From contig NZ_CP052757.1 of assembly GCF_009708005.2 (NCBI RefSeq), forward strand, positions 1,364,001 to 1,428,000: 64,000 nucleotides of DNA, in the 5' to 3' direction. Under the pieces are notes generated by a model. The model searched no databases and was not told where the DNA came from. It saw nothing but the letters and a program-made list of their open reading frames with translations. The first letter of the stretch is position 1, and every line of letters starts with the position of its first letter. Shown here piece by piece: positions 11,407 to 20,583 of the stretch. The position numbers and the translations under genes are program-made. Source of the stretch: Cellulosimicrobium protaetiae (lineage in GTDB: Bacteria > Actinomycetota > Actinomycetes > Actinomycetales > Cellulomonadaceae).

Positions 11407-12422
11407 GCACGGCGGTCGCGCGGCCCGGGCGCCTCGGGGTCGGCGTCGTCGGCGCGGGCCGGGTCGGCGCGGTGCTCGGCAGCGCGCTCCGCGCGACCGG
11501 TCACGCCGTCGTCGGGGCGAGCGGGGTGTCCGACGCGTCGCGCGAGCGCATCGAGACCCTCCTGCCCGGCGTGCCGGTGCTGGAGGTCCCGCAGGTCGTC
11601 GAGCGCGCGGAGCTCGTGCTCCTCGCCGTGCCCGACGACGCGCTGGGCGACCTGGTCCGCGGCCTCGCCGACGTGGGCGCCTGGCAGCCGGGGCAGATCG
11701 TCGTGCACACGTCCGGTCGCTACGGGACCGCGGTGCTCGACCCGGCGCGCAGCGCGGGCGCGATCCCGCTCGCGCTGCACCCCGCCATGACCTTCACGGG
11801 CACGTCGCTCGACCTCGCACGGCTCGAGGGCACGACGTTCGCCGTCACGGCGCCGGGGCCGGTCCTGCCGATCGGGCAGGCGCTCGTCGTGGAGCTCGGC
11901 GGTGAGCCCGTCGTCGTGGCCGAGGAGTCCCGCGGGCTCTACCACGCGGCGCTCGCGCACGGCGCGAACCACCTCGTCGTGCTCGTCGCGCAGGCGGCGC
12001 AGGCGCTCGAGGCCGCGGGCGTCGACCAGCCGGGCCGCGCGCTCGCCCCGCTGCTCGCCGCCGCGCTCGACGGCGCGACCCGCGGCGCGGACGCGGGCGC
12101 CGGATCGGGCACGGGGGCGGGCGCCGGCGCGCTCCTCGGCCTCACCGGCCCCGTGGTGCGCGGCGACGTCGGCACGGTCCGCGAGCACCTCGCCGCTCTG
12201 GACGCGCTCGCCGCGACGAGCGACGCGGCCGACGTGCCGCCGTCGTACCGGGCGCTGAGCCGCGCCGCGACCCACCGCGCCCTCGCGGGCGGACGCCTCG
12301 ACGAGCGGGCGGCCCGGGCGCTCCTCGACGCGCTCGTCGCGGAACCCGCCGACGGGCCGGACGCTCGGCCCGACGCCCGGCCCGACGCACAGCCCCACGA
12401 CCCGCACGAAGGAACGGTATGA
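11403..12422 (+). CDS. Rossmann-fold protein with DUF2520 domain
   Basis: 339 aa. The N-terminal dinucleotide-binding motif is [16 protein letters not shown], followed by a 6-phosphogluconate-dehydrogenase-like fold ([31 protein letters not shown]) and the helical DUF2520 domain ([13 protein letters not shown]). The last about 25 residues are a repetitive Asp/Pro/Arg tail. Orthologues precede panC in many actinobacteria (for example Rv3603c). It resembles ketopantoate reductase in fold, but I see no proof of that activity. GTGA overlap with the previous gene and ATGA overlap with panC. Confidence 0.82.
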   Translation: MSTAVARPGRLGVGVVGAGRVGAVLGSALRATGHAVVGASGVSDASRERIETLLPGVPVLEVPQVVERAELVLLAVPDDALGDLVRGLADVGAWQPGQIVVHTSGRYGTAVLDPARSAGAIPLALHPAMTFTGTSLDLARLEGTTFAVTAPGPVLPIGQALVVELGGEPVVVAEESRGLYHAALAHGANHLVVLVAQAAQALEAAGVDQPGRALAPLLAAALDGATRGADAGAGSGTGAGAGALLGLTGPVVRGDVGTVREHLAALDALAATSDAADVPPSYRALSRAATHRALAGGRLDERAARALLDALVAEPADGPDARPDARPDAQPHDPHEGTV

Positions 12423-13438
12423 CCACCACCCCTCACCCGGACGCCGCGGCCGCGCCGACGGCCGCCCCGGCCGGGACGCCCCGCGTCGTCGCAACCCGGG
12501 CCGGCCTCCGCGGCGCGCTCGACGCCTGGTCGGCCGCGCACCCGGGCGGGCGCCGCGCCGTCGTCATGACGATGGGCGCGCTGCACGCCGGGCACCTCGA
12601 GCTCGTGCGCCGCGCTCGTGCCGAGGTCGGCCCGGACGGGCAGGTCGTCGTCACCGACTTCGTCAACCCGCTCCAGTTCGGTCCCGACGAGGACTTCGAG
12701 CGCTACCCGCGCGACGTCGCGGCGGACTTCGCGCTGCTCGCCGCCGCGGGCGAGGACGTCGCGGTGGACGTCGTGTTCGCCCCGGACGTGCCCGAGCTGT
12801 ACCCCGACCTCGGGTCGTCGGCCGGTGGGGGTGGCCCGATCGTCCGCGTCACCTCGGGCCGGATCGGCACCGTGCTGGAGGGCGCGTCGCGGCCCGGGCA
12901 CTTCGACGGCGTCCTCACCGTCGTGCTCAAGCTGCTCCACCTCGTGCGGCCCGACGTGGCGGTCTTCGGGGCCAAGGACGCGCAGCAGCTGCTCGCGATC
13001 CGGCGCCTGGTCGCCGACCTCGACGTGGACGTGGAGATCCTCGCCGTCCCGACGGTGCGCGAGGCGGACGGGCTCGCGCGCTCGTCGCGCAACGCCTACC
13101 TGTCGCCCGCCGAGCGGGACCGGGCGCTCGCCCTGAGCCGGGCGCTGCGCGCGGGCGCCGACGCCGCCGCCGCGGGTGCCGACGCGCCGGGCGTGCTCGC
13201 CGCCGCGCGGGGAATCCTGGACGCCGCCGACGGCGTTGACCTGGATTACGTGGTGCTCGTCGATCCCGCTACCGTGGAGGACCTGGCGCCCGGCGCCGTC
13301 GGCCCCGGGCTCCTCCTGGTCGCGGCACGCGTGGGCACCACCCGTCTCATCGACAACGCGGCCGTCGAGATCGCGCCGCCCGCGACCCGGGCCGCCGACC
13401 GCGACGGCCGTGCCCCCGCACCTGGAGGTACCGCGTGA
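12419..13438 (+). CDS. panC: Pantothenate synthetase
   Basis: ATP-dependent ligation of pantoate and beta-alanine. Nucleotidyltransferase motifs: [15 protein letters not shown] (HxGH), the [14 protein letters not shown] segment and [12 protein letters not shown] (KMSKS-like). About 25 extra N-terminal residues and a low-complexity end bring it to 339 aa, longer than the common about 285 aa. ATG 12419 overlaps the DUF2520 stop. The product of the next gene, panD, supplies its substrate beta-alanine. Confidence 0.95.
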   Translation: MTTTPHPDAAAAPTAAPAGTPRVVATRAGLRGALDAWSAAHPGGRRAVVMTMGALHAGHLELVRRARAEVGPDGQVVVTDFVNPLQFGPDEDFERYPRDVAADFALLAAAGEDVAVDVVFAPDVPELYPDLGSSAGGGGPIVRVTSGRIGTVLEGASRPGHFDGVLTVVLKLLHLVRPDVAVFGAKDAQQLLAIRRLVADLDVDVEILAVPTVREADGLARSSRNAYLSPAERDRALALSRALRAGADAAAAGADAPGVLAAARGILDAADGVDLDYVVLVDPATVEDLAPGAVGPGLLLVAARVGTTRLIDNAAVEIAPPATRAADRDGRAPAPGGTA

Positions 13439-13947
13439 CCGCGCAGACCCCGTCGAGCCCGCCGCGCCGTCCGGCGTCCCTGCAGCGCCCCATGATGATC
13501 GGCAAGATCCACCGCGCGACGGTGACGCAGGCCGACCTGCACTACGTCGGCTCGATCACCGTGGACGCCGACCTGCTCGACGCCGCGGACCTCTACCCCG
13601 GCCAGCAGGTCGACGTCGTGGACGTCACCAACGGCGCGCGGCTGACGACGTACGTCATCCCGGGCGAGCGTGGTGCCGGCGAGGTGTGCATCAACGGCGC
13701 CGCCGCACACCTCGTGAACCCGGGCGACGTCGTCATCCTCATCGCCTACGGCATGCTCGACGACGCGGACGCGCGCACCTACCTGCCGAACGTCGTCTTC
13801 GTGGACGAGCAGAACCGGATCGTCGAGCTCTCGGACGAGCCCGGCCTCGTGCCCGCGGGCCACGGCCTCGAGGCGAGCGGGCTGCCGTTCGCCCCGTTCC
13901 GCGGCGCGGGCGCCGGTGGAGACGCGGCCGTGGTGCGCCCCGCGTGA
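13435..13947 (+). CDS. panD: Aspartate 1-decarboxylase precursor
   Basis: Makes beta-alanine from aspartate. The proenzyme self-cleaves at the Gly-Ser bond in YVGSITVD to create the pyruvoyl cofactor. The canonical protein begins at [13 protein letters not shown], but GTG 13435 has a perfect GGAGG (13424-13428) 6 nt upstream and gives a 19-residue Pro/Arg-rich extension. The ATGs at 13492 and 13495 have no such site. A C-terminal extension takes the total to 170 aa. GTGA overlaps tie it to panC and nadB. Confidence 0.94.
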   Translation: MTAQTPSSPPRRPASLQRPMMIGKIHRATVTQADLHYVGSITVDADLLDAADLYPGQQVDVVDVTNGARLTTYVIPGERGAGEVCINGAAAHLVNPGDVVILIAYGMLDDADARTYLPNVVFVDEQNRIVELSDEPGLVPAGHGLEASGLPFAPFRGAGAGGDAAVVRPA

Positions 13948-15644
13948 GCGGGAGCGGCGGTTCCTCGGCGGCTGCGTCCGCCCGGACGCTCGCCCGGACG
14001 CTCGCGGCCCCGGCACCGGGCTGGACGACGACTGCGGACGTCGTCGTCGTCGGGTCGGGCATCGCGGGTCTCACCGCGGCGCTCGAGCTGCGTACGCGAG
14101 TGCCGCGCGTCCTGCTCGTGACGAAGGGCGAGCTGTCGTCGGGATCGACCGTGTGGGCGCAGGGCGGCATCGCCGCGGCGCTCGACCCGGAGGACTCGCC
14201 CGAGGCGCACCTCGCGGACACGCTCGTCGCGGGCGGCGGGGTCTGCGACCCGGCCGCGGTCGAGGTGCTCGTCACCGAGGGCCCGGCGCGCGTGCGCGAG
14301 CTCGTGGCGCGCGGCGCGAACTTCGACCGGGCCGAGAACGGCGACATCGCCCTGACGCGCGAGGGCGGCCACCACGCGGACCGCATCGCGCACGCAGGCG
14401 GCGACGCGACCGGGGCGGAGATCTCTCGCGCGCTCGTCGCGCAGCTCGACGCCGTGCGCAGCGACCCCGGCATCGAGGTGATCGAGAACGCGCTCGTGCT
14501 CGACGTCCTCACGGGCACCGGCCCGGACGGCGTCCCGCGGGCCAGCGGGGTCACGCTCCACGTGCGCGGCGAGGGCACGCGCGACGGCGTCGGGGCGGTC
14601 CTCGCGCGCGCGGTCGTGCTCGCGACCGGGGGAGTGGGCCAGGTGTTCCGCTCCTCGACCAACCCGCCGCAGGCGACGGGCGACGGCATCGCGGCGGCGC
14701 TGCGCGCGGGCGCGACGCTCGGCGACCTCGAGTTCGTCCAGTTCCACCCGACCGTCCTGTGGCTCGGGCTCGGTGCGAAGGGTCAGCTCCCGCTCATCTC
14801 CGAGGCGGTCCGCGGCGAGGGCGCGATCCTCCTCGACACCGACGGCCACCGGTTCATGCCCGCGCAGCACCCCATGGCGGAGCTCGCGCCGCGCGACGTC
14901 GTCGCGCACGCGATCGTGCGGCAGATGGCCGCGACGGGCTCCGACCACGTGCTGCTCGACGCGCGCCACCTCGGCGCCGACTTCCTGCGCTCGCGCTTCC
15001 CGACGATCACCGAGCGGCTCGCGGAGAACGGCCTCGACTGGACCGAGGAGCCCGTCCCCGTCGCGCCCGCGCAGCACTACCACTCGGGCGGGGTCGTCAC
15101 CGACCTGCACGGGCGGTCCACGCTCGACGGCCTCTACGCGATCGGCGAGGTCGCGTGCACCGGTGTGCACGGCGCCAACCGGCTCGCGTCCAACTCGCTG
15201 CTCGAGGGCCTCGTGTTCGCGCACCGTGCGGCGCGCCAGATCACCGAGAGCGTCGCGGCAGGCTCGCTCGAGCGGGTGGACCCGGTCGACCGGCTCGGCC
15301 CGTCCGCGCTCGTCGCCGCCGCGGCGCGCTCGCGCATCCAGTCGATCGCGTCCTCCGGCCCCGGCGTGATCCGTTCCGGTGAGGGACTCGCCACCGCCGC
15401 GGCGCGGCTCGCCGCGGTCCGCACCGACGCGCACGAGGCGAGCGACGTCGTCGCGCAGCCGCAGGCCGCGGAGTGGGAGACGACGAACGTGCACCAGGTC
15501 GCGACCGCGCTCACCGCGGCCGCGACGCTGCGCACGGAGTCCCGCGGTGGCCACTTCCGCACCGACTTCCCGGAGACGGACCCGGCCTGGGAGCGCCGAG
15601 TGCTCGTGTCGCTCGACGCTGACGGGACGCTGCTCGTCCGCTGA
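13944..15644 (+). CDS. nadB: L-aspartate oxidase
   Basis: FAD enzyme that oxidises aspartate to iminoaspartate for NAD synthesis. FAD motif [18 protein letters not shown], the loop [16 protein letters not shown], the active-site region [16 protein letters not shown] and [14 protein letters not shown], and the C-terminal helical domain. 566 aa. GTG 13944 overlaps the panD stop; both enzymes draw on aspartate. Quinolinate synthase NadA, its usual partner, is not in the window. Confidence 0.95.
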   Translation: MSGSGGSSAAASARTLARTLAAPAPGWTTTADVVVVGSGIAGLTAALELRTRVPRVLLVTKGELSSGSTVWAQGGIAAALDPEDSPEAHLADTLVAGGGVCDPAAVEVLVTEGPARVRELVARGANFDRAENGDIALTREGGHHADRIAHAGGDATGAEISRALVAQLDAVRSDPGIEVIENALVLDVLTGTGPDGVPRASGVTLHVRGEGTRDGVGAVLARAVVLATGGVGQVFRSSTNPPQATGDGIAAALRAGATLGDLEFVQFHPTVLWLGLGAKGQLPLISEAVRGEGAILLDTDGHRFMPAQHPMAELAPRDVVAHAIVRQMAATGSDHVLLDARHLGADFLRSRFPTITERLAENGLDWTEEPVPVAPAQHYHSGGVVTDLHGRSTLDGLYAIGEVACTGVHGANRLASNSLLEGLVFAHRAARQITESVAAGSLERVDPVDRLGPSALVAAAARSRIQSIASSGPGVIRSGEGLATAAARLAAVRTDAHEASDVVAQPQAAEWETTNVHQVATALTAAATLRTESRGGHFRTDFPETDPAWERRVLVSLDADGTLLVR

Positions 15645-15701
15645 CGGACCCGCTCCGCTCGCCCGGCGGGCGGTCTCGTCGGCCACCGCCGTCCTGCCGA
15701 A

Positions 15702-15749
15702 CCCGGGGTTGTCGACGGGTTCGCGCCCGTATCGGACGACAACCCCGGG
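15702..15749. terminator. Nested hairpin after nadB
   Basis: Perfect 13-bp arms (CCCGGGGTTGTCG and CGACAACCCCGGG) enclose 22 nt that contain a second small stem (ACGGG/CCCGT). It lies in the 191-bp gap between nadB and nadC and probably terminates the long DUF2520-panCD-nadB transcript. Confidence 0.7.
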
Positions 15750-15821
15750 CTCGGCGTGGCTCGACGGGACGCGACCTCCGTCTCTGCCGGGCGCGGAGCC
15801 TCGGTTCGTCGGACGAGCGGA

Positions 15822-15827
15822 TACGGT
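15822..15827 (+). promoter_or_regulatory. -10 box TACGGT for leaderless nadC
   Basis: TACGGT ends 8 nt before GTG 15836. It follows the nadB terminator, so nadC appears to have its own promoter. Confidence 0.5.
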
Positions 15828-15835
15828 GGGGGACC

Positions 15836-16834
15836 GTGAGCAGCCCCGCCGAGCCCGTGCCCGCCCGCCCGTCCGACGCCGGAGGGCGGTCCGTCCCGAC
15901 GCGCGTCGAGCCGGGGCTCGACCCGGCGTGGATCGCCGAGACCGTCGCGCGAGCGCTCGACGAGGACCTGGGCGCTGCGCCGGGGCGTGACGTCACCACG
16001 CAGGCGACCGTGCCGCCGTCCGCCACCGGGACGGCGCACCTCGTGGCGCGCGCGGACGGGGTCGTGGCGGGGCTCGTCGTCGTCGAGGAGGTGACGCGTC
16101 AGGTCGCCGCGCGGTTCGGCCTCCCGCCGGTCGAGGTCACGTTCGCCGCGTCCGACGGCGAGGCCGTGGGCCGCGGCCGCGTGCTCGCCGCGCTCACGGG
16201 GCCCGTCCAGGTGCTCCTCACCGCCGAGCGCACGCTCCTGAACCTCGCGAGCCGCGCGTCGGGCGTCGCGACGGCGACGCGTGCGTGGGCACGCGAGCTC
16301 GGGGGCACGGGGGCGCAGGTGCTCGACACGCGCAAGACGACGCCGGGCCTGCGCGCGCTCGAGAAGTACGCCGTGCGCGCCGGCGGCGGCACGAACAAGC
16401 GCATGGGCCTCTACGACGTCGCGATGGTCAAGGACAACCACGTCGTGGCCGCGGGCTCGGTGAGCGCCGCGATCGACGCGATCCGCCGGACGTTCCCGGA
16501 CGTGCTCGTCCAGGTCGAGGCGGACACGACCGACCAGGCCCTGGAAGCCGTGTCGGCGGGCGCCGACTTCCTCCTCCTCGACAACATGCCGACCCCGGTC
16601 CTCGCCGCGACGGTCGCGGCCGTCCGGGCGCGCGAGGGTCGCGACGGCGTGCCCGAGAAGGTCGAGCTCGAGGCGACGGGCAACCTCACGCTGGACCGCG
16701 CGCGCGAGGTCGCGGGCACCGGTGTCGACTACCTCTCCGTCGGCGCCCTGACCCACTCGGCCCCGATCCTCGACCTCGCCCTCGACCTCCTGCCCACCCT
16801 CTCGCCGAGCGAGAACCCTGGTCACGCGAGATAG
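15836..16834 (+). CDS. nadC: Nicotinate-nucleotide diphosphorylase (carboxylating)
   Basis: Quinolinate phosphoribosyltransferase: quinolinate plus PRPP gives nicotinate mononucleotide. Signatures: DTRKTTPGLRALEKYAVRAG, GGTNKRMGLYDVAMVKDNH and LEATGNLTLDRAREVAGTGV. 332 aa, with an approximately 30-residue N-terminal extension before the conserved domain. The last codons (ENPGHAR and the TAG stop) are read from the first units of a 21-bp repeat cluster, so the C-terminus appears to have been replaced by repeat sequence. Confidence 0.95.
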   Translation: MSSPAEPVPARPSDAGGRSVPTRVEPGLDPAWIAETVARALDEDLGAAPGRDVTTQATVPPSATGTAHLVARADGVVAGLVVVEEVTRQVAARFGLPPVEVTFAASDGEAVGRGRVLAALTGPVQVLLTAERTLLNLASRASGVATATRAWARELGGTGAQVLDTRKTTPGLRALEKYAVRAGGGTNKRMGLYDVAMVKDNHVVAAGSVSAAIDAIRRTFPDVLVQVEADTTDQALEAVSAGADFLLLDNMPTPVLAATVAAVRAREGRDGVPEKVELEATGNLTLDRAREVAGTGVDYLSVGALTHSAPILDLALDLLPTLSPSENPGHAR

Positions 16835-16917
16835 AACCCTGGGAGCGCGAGGTAGAACTCTGGTAGCGCGAGACAGAACCACGGTTCTACCTCGCGTGAC
16901 CACGGTTCTCCCTCGCG
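16808..16917. repeat. 21-bp intergenic repeat cluster A (forward units meeting inverted units)
   Basis: Forward units with the core CGCGAGRTAGAACCCTGG start at about 16808 (with a 3-bp deletion), 16825, 16846 and 16867 (period 21). They then run into two inverted units (16878-16896 and 16897-16917). The junction forms AGAACC-AC-GGTTCT, so the RNA can fold back. The cluster begins inside nadC and ends about 40 bp before lysS. The same unit occurs in three other gaps of this window. Confidence 0.85.
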
Positions 16918-16944
16918 GCACACACGGGCCCGCACGAGCGTCGG

Positions 16945-16950
16945 TAGAAT
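16945..16950 (+). promoter_or_regulatory. -10 box TAGAAT for leaderless lysS
   Basis: A near-consensus TAGAAT ends 6 nt before GTG 16957, with no ribosome-binding site. The clearest leaderless-type promoter in the window. Confidence 0.65.
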
Positions 16951-16956
16951 CCTCGG

Positions 16957-18495
16957 GTGACCTCCCCCGCCGGAACCCCCTCTCCTGACGTGCGCGAGCC
17001 CGAGGAGCACGTCGACGACGTGCCGGAGCAGATGCAGGTCCGCCGCGAGAAGCGCGAGCGGATCCTCGCGCGCGGTGACGAGCCCTACCCGGTCTCCGTC
17101 CCGCGCACGACGACGATCGCCGACGTCCGCGCCGCGTACGCGCACCTGGAGACGGGCGAGGAGACGCAGGACGAGGTCGGCGTGGCCGGTCGTGTCGTGT
17201 TCCTGCGCAACACCGGCAAGCTGTGCTTCGCCACGCTGCAGGACGGCGAGGGCAACCGTCTGCAGGTCATGCTGAGCCAGGCCGTCGTGGGCGAGGAGTC
17301 GCTGGCGTCGTTCAAGGCGGACGTCGACCTGGGCGACCACCTCTTCGCGCACGGCCGCGTCATCAGCTCGCGCCGCGGCGAGCTGAGCGTGTTCGCCGAC
17401 GCGTGGCAGATCGCCGCGAAGGCGCTGCGCCCGCTCCCGGTGCTCCACAAGGAGCTCTCGGAGGAGGCGCGCGTGCGCCAGCGCTACGTCGACCTCATCG
17501 CCCGCCCTGCCGCCCGGGACACGGTGCGCCTGCGTGCCGCCGTCGTGCGCTCGATCCGCGAGAACTTCTGGGAGCGCGGTTTCGTCGAGGTCGAGACGCC
17601 GATGCTCCAGACGCGCCCGGAAGGCGCTGCCGCGCGTCAGTTCGAGACGCACATGAATGCGTTCGACATCGACCTGTTCCTGCGCATCGCCCCGGAGCTG
17701 TTCCTCAAGCGCGCGGCGGTCGGTGGTGTCGAGAAGGTGTTCGAGATCAACCGCAACTTCCGCAACGAGGGCGTGGACTCCACGCACTCGCCGGAATTCG
17801 CGATGCTCGAGGCCTACGAGGCGTACGGTGACTACGACACCATGGCGGTGCTCACGCAGAACCTCGTGCAGCGCGCCGCGCAGGATGCGCTCGGGAAGAC
17901 CCTGGTCACGCTCGCCGACGGGACGGAATACGACCTCGGCGGCGAATGGACGCAGCTCAGGATGTACGACTCGCTCTCGGACGCGCTGGGCGAGACGATC
18001 ACGCCCGGGACGTCGGTCGAGTCGCTGCTGACGTACGCCGACAAGTTCGAGCTCTCCTTCGACCCGAAGAACGTCAACCACGGAAAGCTCGTCGAGGGCC
18101 TGTGGGAGCACCTGGTGGGCGACCACCTCGTCGCGCCGACGTTCGTGCGCGACTTCCCCGTCGAGACCTCCCCGCTCACGCGGGATCACCGTGCCGTGCG
18201 GGGCCAGGTCGAGAAGTGGGACCTCTACGTGCGCGGCGTCGAGCTCGCGACCGCGTACTCCGAGCTCGTGGACCCGGTCGTCCAGCGTCAGCGCTTCGAG
18301 GCTCAGGCGCTGCTCGCCGCGGCCGGCGACGAGGAGGCCATGCGTATCGACGAGGACTTCCTCACCGCGATGGAGTACGCGATGCCGCCGTCGGGGGGGA
18401 TGGGGCTGGGGATCGACCGCCTGCTCATGGCGCTCACCGGTCTCGGCATCCGCGAGACCATCCTCTTCCCGCTCGTGAAGCCCGCGCAGCAGTAG
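16957..18495 (+). CDS. lysS: Lysine--tRNA ligase (class II)
   Basis: Charges tRNA-Lys. N-terminal OB-fold ([20 protein letters not shown]), then the class II core. Motif 1 region [10 protein letters not shown], motif 2 [20 protein letters not shown], motif 3 [15 protein letters not shown]. 512 aa, full length. The GTG start sits 6 nt downstream of TAGAAT. Upstream of lsr2, as in mycobacteria. Confidence 0.97.
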   Translation: MTSPAGTPSPDVREPEEHVDDVPEQMQVRREKRERILARGDEPYPVSVPRTTTIADVRAAYAHLETGEETQDEVGVAGRVVFLRNTGKLCFATLQDGEGNRLQVMLSQAVVGEESLASFKADVDLGDHLFAHGRVISSRRGELSVFADAWQIAAKALRPLPVLHKELSEEARVRQRYVDLIARPAARDTVRLRAAVVRSIRENFWERGFVEVETPMLQTRPEGAAARQFETHMNAFDIDLFLRIAPELFLKRAAVGGVEKVFEINRNFRNEGVDSTHSPEFAMLEAYEAYGDYDTMAVLTQNLVQRAAQDALGKTLVTLADGTEYDLGGEWTQLRMYDSLSDALGETITPGTSVESLLTYADKFELSFDPKNVNHGKLVEGLWEHLVGDHLVAPTFVRDFPVETSPLTRDHRAVRGQVEKWDLYVRGVELATAYSELVDPVVQRQRFEAQALLAAAGDEEAMRIDEDFLTAMEYAMPPSGGMGLGIDRLLMALTGLGIRETILFPLVKPAQQ

Positions 18496-18521
18496 CACCC
18501 GAGAGACCGAGGACCGACAGC

Positions 18522-18701
18522 ATGGACATCTGGCCCACCCTGGCCGCACTGATTCCCTCGATCGGCGTCGGGGTGCTCTTCTACGTCGCGATGCGCGCGA
18601 TCGTGCGTGCGGACCGCAACGAGCGCGCGGCCCTGGCCAGGCTCGACGCGGAACAGGATTCCGCGGTCGACGGGAATGGGACGCCGACGCGCGACTCGTG
18701 A
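18522..18701 (+). CDS. Small single-pass membrane protein, 59 aa
   Basis: A short ORF (MDIWPTLAALIPSIGVGVLF) with one helix (about residues 5-27), then a basic segment (RAIVRADRNERAALARL) and a polar tail. It starts 26 bp after lysS, and small membrane proteins of this type are common between lysS and lsr2 in Micrococcales. No functional assignment; coding is supported by the coherent topology and the position. Confidence 0.65.
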   Translation: MDIWPTLAALIPSIGVGVLFYVAMRAIVRADRNERAALARLDAEQDSAVDGNGTPTRDS

Positions 18702-18783
18702 GCGCGGCGCTCGATAAACCCGCAATGATGGACTATCGTCCAACAATGCGTGATCACGACCGTCGACACATCGGCGCGGACAA

Positions 18784-18813
18784 TTGACGCCCGCAACTTC
18801 CGGATGGCATCCT
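18784..18813 (+). promoter_or_regulatory. Candidate lsr2 promoter
   Basis: TTGACG (18784-18789) and CATCCT (18808-18813) with 18-bp spacing sit in an unusually AT-rich stretch (about 18710-18850). Lsr2 binds AT-rich DNA, so autoregulation is plausible. Confidence 0.45.
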
Positions 18814-18853
18814 GGCGAGGACAATCATTCCTGTGAATCGTGAGGTAACCACA

Positions 18854-19189
18854 GTGGCCCAGAAAGTCCAGGTAATTCTCGTCGACGACCTCGACGGGGG
18901 CGCGGCCGACGAGACCGTCACGTTCGCACTTGACGGCGTCTCCTACGAGATCGACCTCAGCACCAAGAATGCGCAGGAGCTGCGCGACGCGTTCGCGTCG
19001 TGGGTCGGCAACGCGCGCAAGGTCTCGTCCCGCACGAGCACGGCCCGCCCCGCGCGCCGCGGCAGCCGCGCGTCCGGCTCCGCCCGCGCGACCGAGGTCC
19101 GTGAGTGGGCCCGCGCCAACGGCTACACGGTGAACGACCGCGGTCGCATCTCCCAGGAGATCCAGACGGCGTACGACGCCGCGCACTGA
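18854..19189 (+). CDS. lsr2: Lsr2 nucleoid-associated protein
   Basis: H-NS-like bridging protein that silences AT-rich and acquired DNA. Dimerisation domain from AQKVQVILVDDLDGG, a basic Ser/Arg linker, and the C-terminal DNA-binding domain with EVREWARANGYTVNDRGR; the RGR is the AT-hook-like minor-groove motif. GTG 18854 is chosen because GAGGT (18842-18846) lies 7 nt before it and it gives the standard (M)AQKVQ N-terminus; an upstream GTG at 18833 has no site. 111 aa. The codons just before the stop lie in an 18-bp tandem duplication. Confidence 0.96.
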   Translation: MAQKVQVILVDDLDGGAADETVTFALDGVSYEIDLSTKNAQELRDAFASWVGNARKVSSRTSTARPARRGSRASGSARATEVREWARANGYTVNDRGRISQEIQTAYDAAH

Positions 19190-19210
19190 CGCGACGCCGC
19201 GCACTGACGC
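19175..19210 (+). repeat. 18-bp tandem duplication over the lsr2 stop
   Basis: GACGCCGCGCACTGACGC occurs twice in perfect tandem (19175-19192 and 19193-19210). The first copy holds the end and the TGA of lsr2. It looks like a recent slippage or recombination product. Confidence 0.85.
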
Positions 19211-19229
19211 GACGACGCACCGAGCACCT

Positions 19230-19266
19230 GGGCGCCCTGCCGACCAGCACCGTCGGCGGGGCGCCC
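19230..19266. terminator. Terminator after lsr2
   Basis: 15-nt arms (19230-19244 and 19252-19266; GGGCGCCC at the base) pair with one mismatch around a 7-nt loop. Confidence 0.75.
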
Positions 19267-19371
19267 TCGTCGTCGTCCCGGGTGGGCCGTGGCATCCATG
19301 CGGTGCTCTCGCCGTGCCCGCGCCGTGCCGGTCAGGGTCGGCTCGGTGCCGGAGGCACCCGTCCGGAGAAC

Positions 19372-19377
19372 TAGGCT
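19372..19377 (+). promoter_or_regulatory. -10 box TAGGCT before the lactonase gene
   Basis: TAGGCT ends 6 nt before ATG 19384; no Shine-Dalgarno. Leaderless type. Confidence 0.6.
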
Positions 19378-19383
19378 CGGGTC

Positions 19384-20577
19384 ATGACCTCCGCGACCCG
19401 CGCCCTCTGGATCGGCACCTATCCGCACCCGGCGAACGGCGGCGCGGAGGGCGTGTGGCGGGTCGGGCTCGAGGTCGACGCGGCGGCGGGGACCGGGTCG
19501 TTCGTCGGAGGCGCGCTGGTGGCGGAATCGCCTTCGCCGTCCTTCCTCGCCCTCGACCGCGACACCCTGTACGCGGTGGGGGAGACGGAGGCCGGCTCGG
19601 TGTCGGCGTTCACCGTCGGGCCCGACGGCGGTCTCGCACCCCGGGGCGCCGCCGTCGCGACGGGCGGGACGTACCCGTGCCACGTGGCCGTGAGCGGTGA
19701 CGTGCTCGTCGCGAACTACGGGGACGGCGTCCTCACGGCCGTCCCGACCGCCCCGGACGGCGCGCTCGCCGCGTCGGCGCACGACCGGACCGGGACCGCG
19801 GTACGTCGCCAGGGGCACACCGGCACGGGACCGGTCGCCGACCGCCAGGAAGGGCCGCACGCCCACTTCGTCGCCCCGCTCGCCCACCTCGGCGCCGCCG
19901 ACGACGGCAGCGGCGACGTGCTCGTCGTCGACCTCGGGACCGACGAGCTGCGCCGGCACGACCCCGCAGCACCCGACGGTTCCGCACCGCGCGTCGTCGC
20001 GACCTTCCCGCCGGGGACCGGCCCGCGCCACCTCGCCGCGCTCCCCACGGGTCACCTCGTCGTGGTCGGCGAGCTCGACCCGGCCCTGTTCGTCCTCGCG
20101 CCGGTCGACGGCCCGGACGGGGTGCGCACGTACGACGTCGTCGCGCGCTACGACGTCACGCACGCCGCGGCTCCCGCGGACGGCGGGAACTACCCGTCCC
20201 ACGTCGCGGTCACGGCGGACGGTTCGCGCGTCCTCGTCGCGGTGCGTGGCTCCGACGTGCTCGCCGTGCACGCGGTGGAGCCCGCCCCCGAGGGCGGCGT
20301 CCCCGCCCTGCGACACCTCGCGGACTCCCCGGTGGGCGGCGCCTGGCCCCGTCACTTCGCCGTCCTCGACGGCTCCGGCCTCTCCGAGGCGCAGCCGCAC
20401 GACCTCGTCGTCGTCGCGAACCAGAACGACGACCCGCTGCTCGCACGGCCGGACGCCCCGAGCGGCGAAGAGCCGACGTCGAACCTCGCCCTCCTGCGCG
20501 TGCGTCGCTCGGACGGCGCCGCCCAGGTGCTGGACGTGCTCGCGCTGCCCGCCCCGGCCTGCGTCGTGGAGGCCTGA
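19384..20577 (+). CDS. Lactonase family protein (6-phosphogluconolactonase-type beta-propeller)
   Basis: 397 aa, seven-bladed propeller of the YbhE/3-carboxymuconate-cyclase family. Recognisable blade motifs are [75 protein letters not shown] and [13 protein letters not shown]. Members hydrolyse 6-phosphogluconolactone or related sugar lactones; the substrate here is not proven. It is followed by mshA after 6 bp, so the two are probably cotranscribed. Confidence 0.85.
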   Translation: MTSATRALWIGTYPHPANGGAEGVWRVGLEVDAAAGTGSFVGGALVAESPSPSFLALDRDTLYAVGETEAGSVSAFTVGPDGGLAPRGAAVATGGTYPCHVAVSGDVLVANYGDGVLTAVPTAPDGALAASAHDRTGTAVRRQGHTGTGPVADRQEGPHAHFVAPLAHLGAADDGSGDVLVVDLGTDELRRHDPAAPDGSAPRVVATFPPGTGPRHLAALPTGHLVVVGELDPALFVLAPVDGPDGVRTYDVVARYDVTHAAAPADGGNYPSHVAVTADGSRVLVAVRGSDVLAVHAVEPAPEGGVPALRHLADSPVGGAWPRHFAVLDGSGLSEAQPHDLVVVANQNDDPLLARPDAPSGEEPTSNLALLRVRRSDGAAQVLDVLALPAPACVVEA

Positions 20578-20583
20578 GCCGTC

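Noticed and set aside
16822-16890. Peptides of the FYLALPGFYLA type in minus-strand frames over the repeat clusters
   Set aside because: They arise because the unit length is a multiple of three; they are by-products of the DNA repeat, not a repeat protein.
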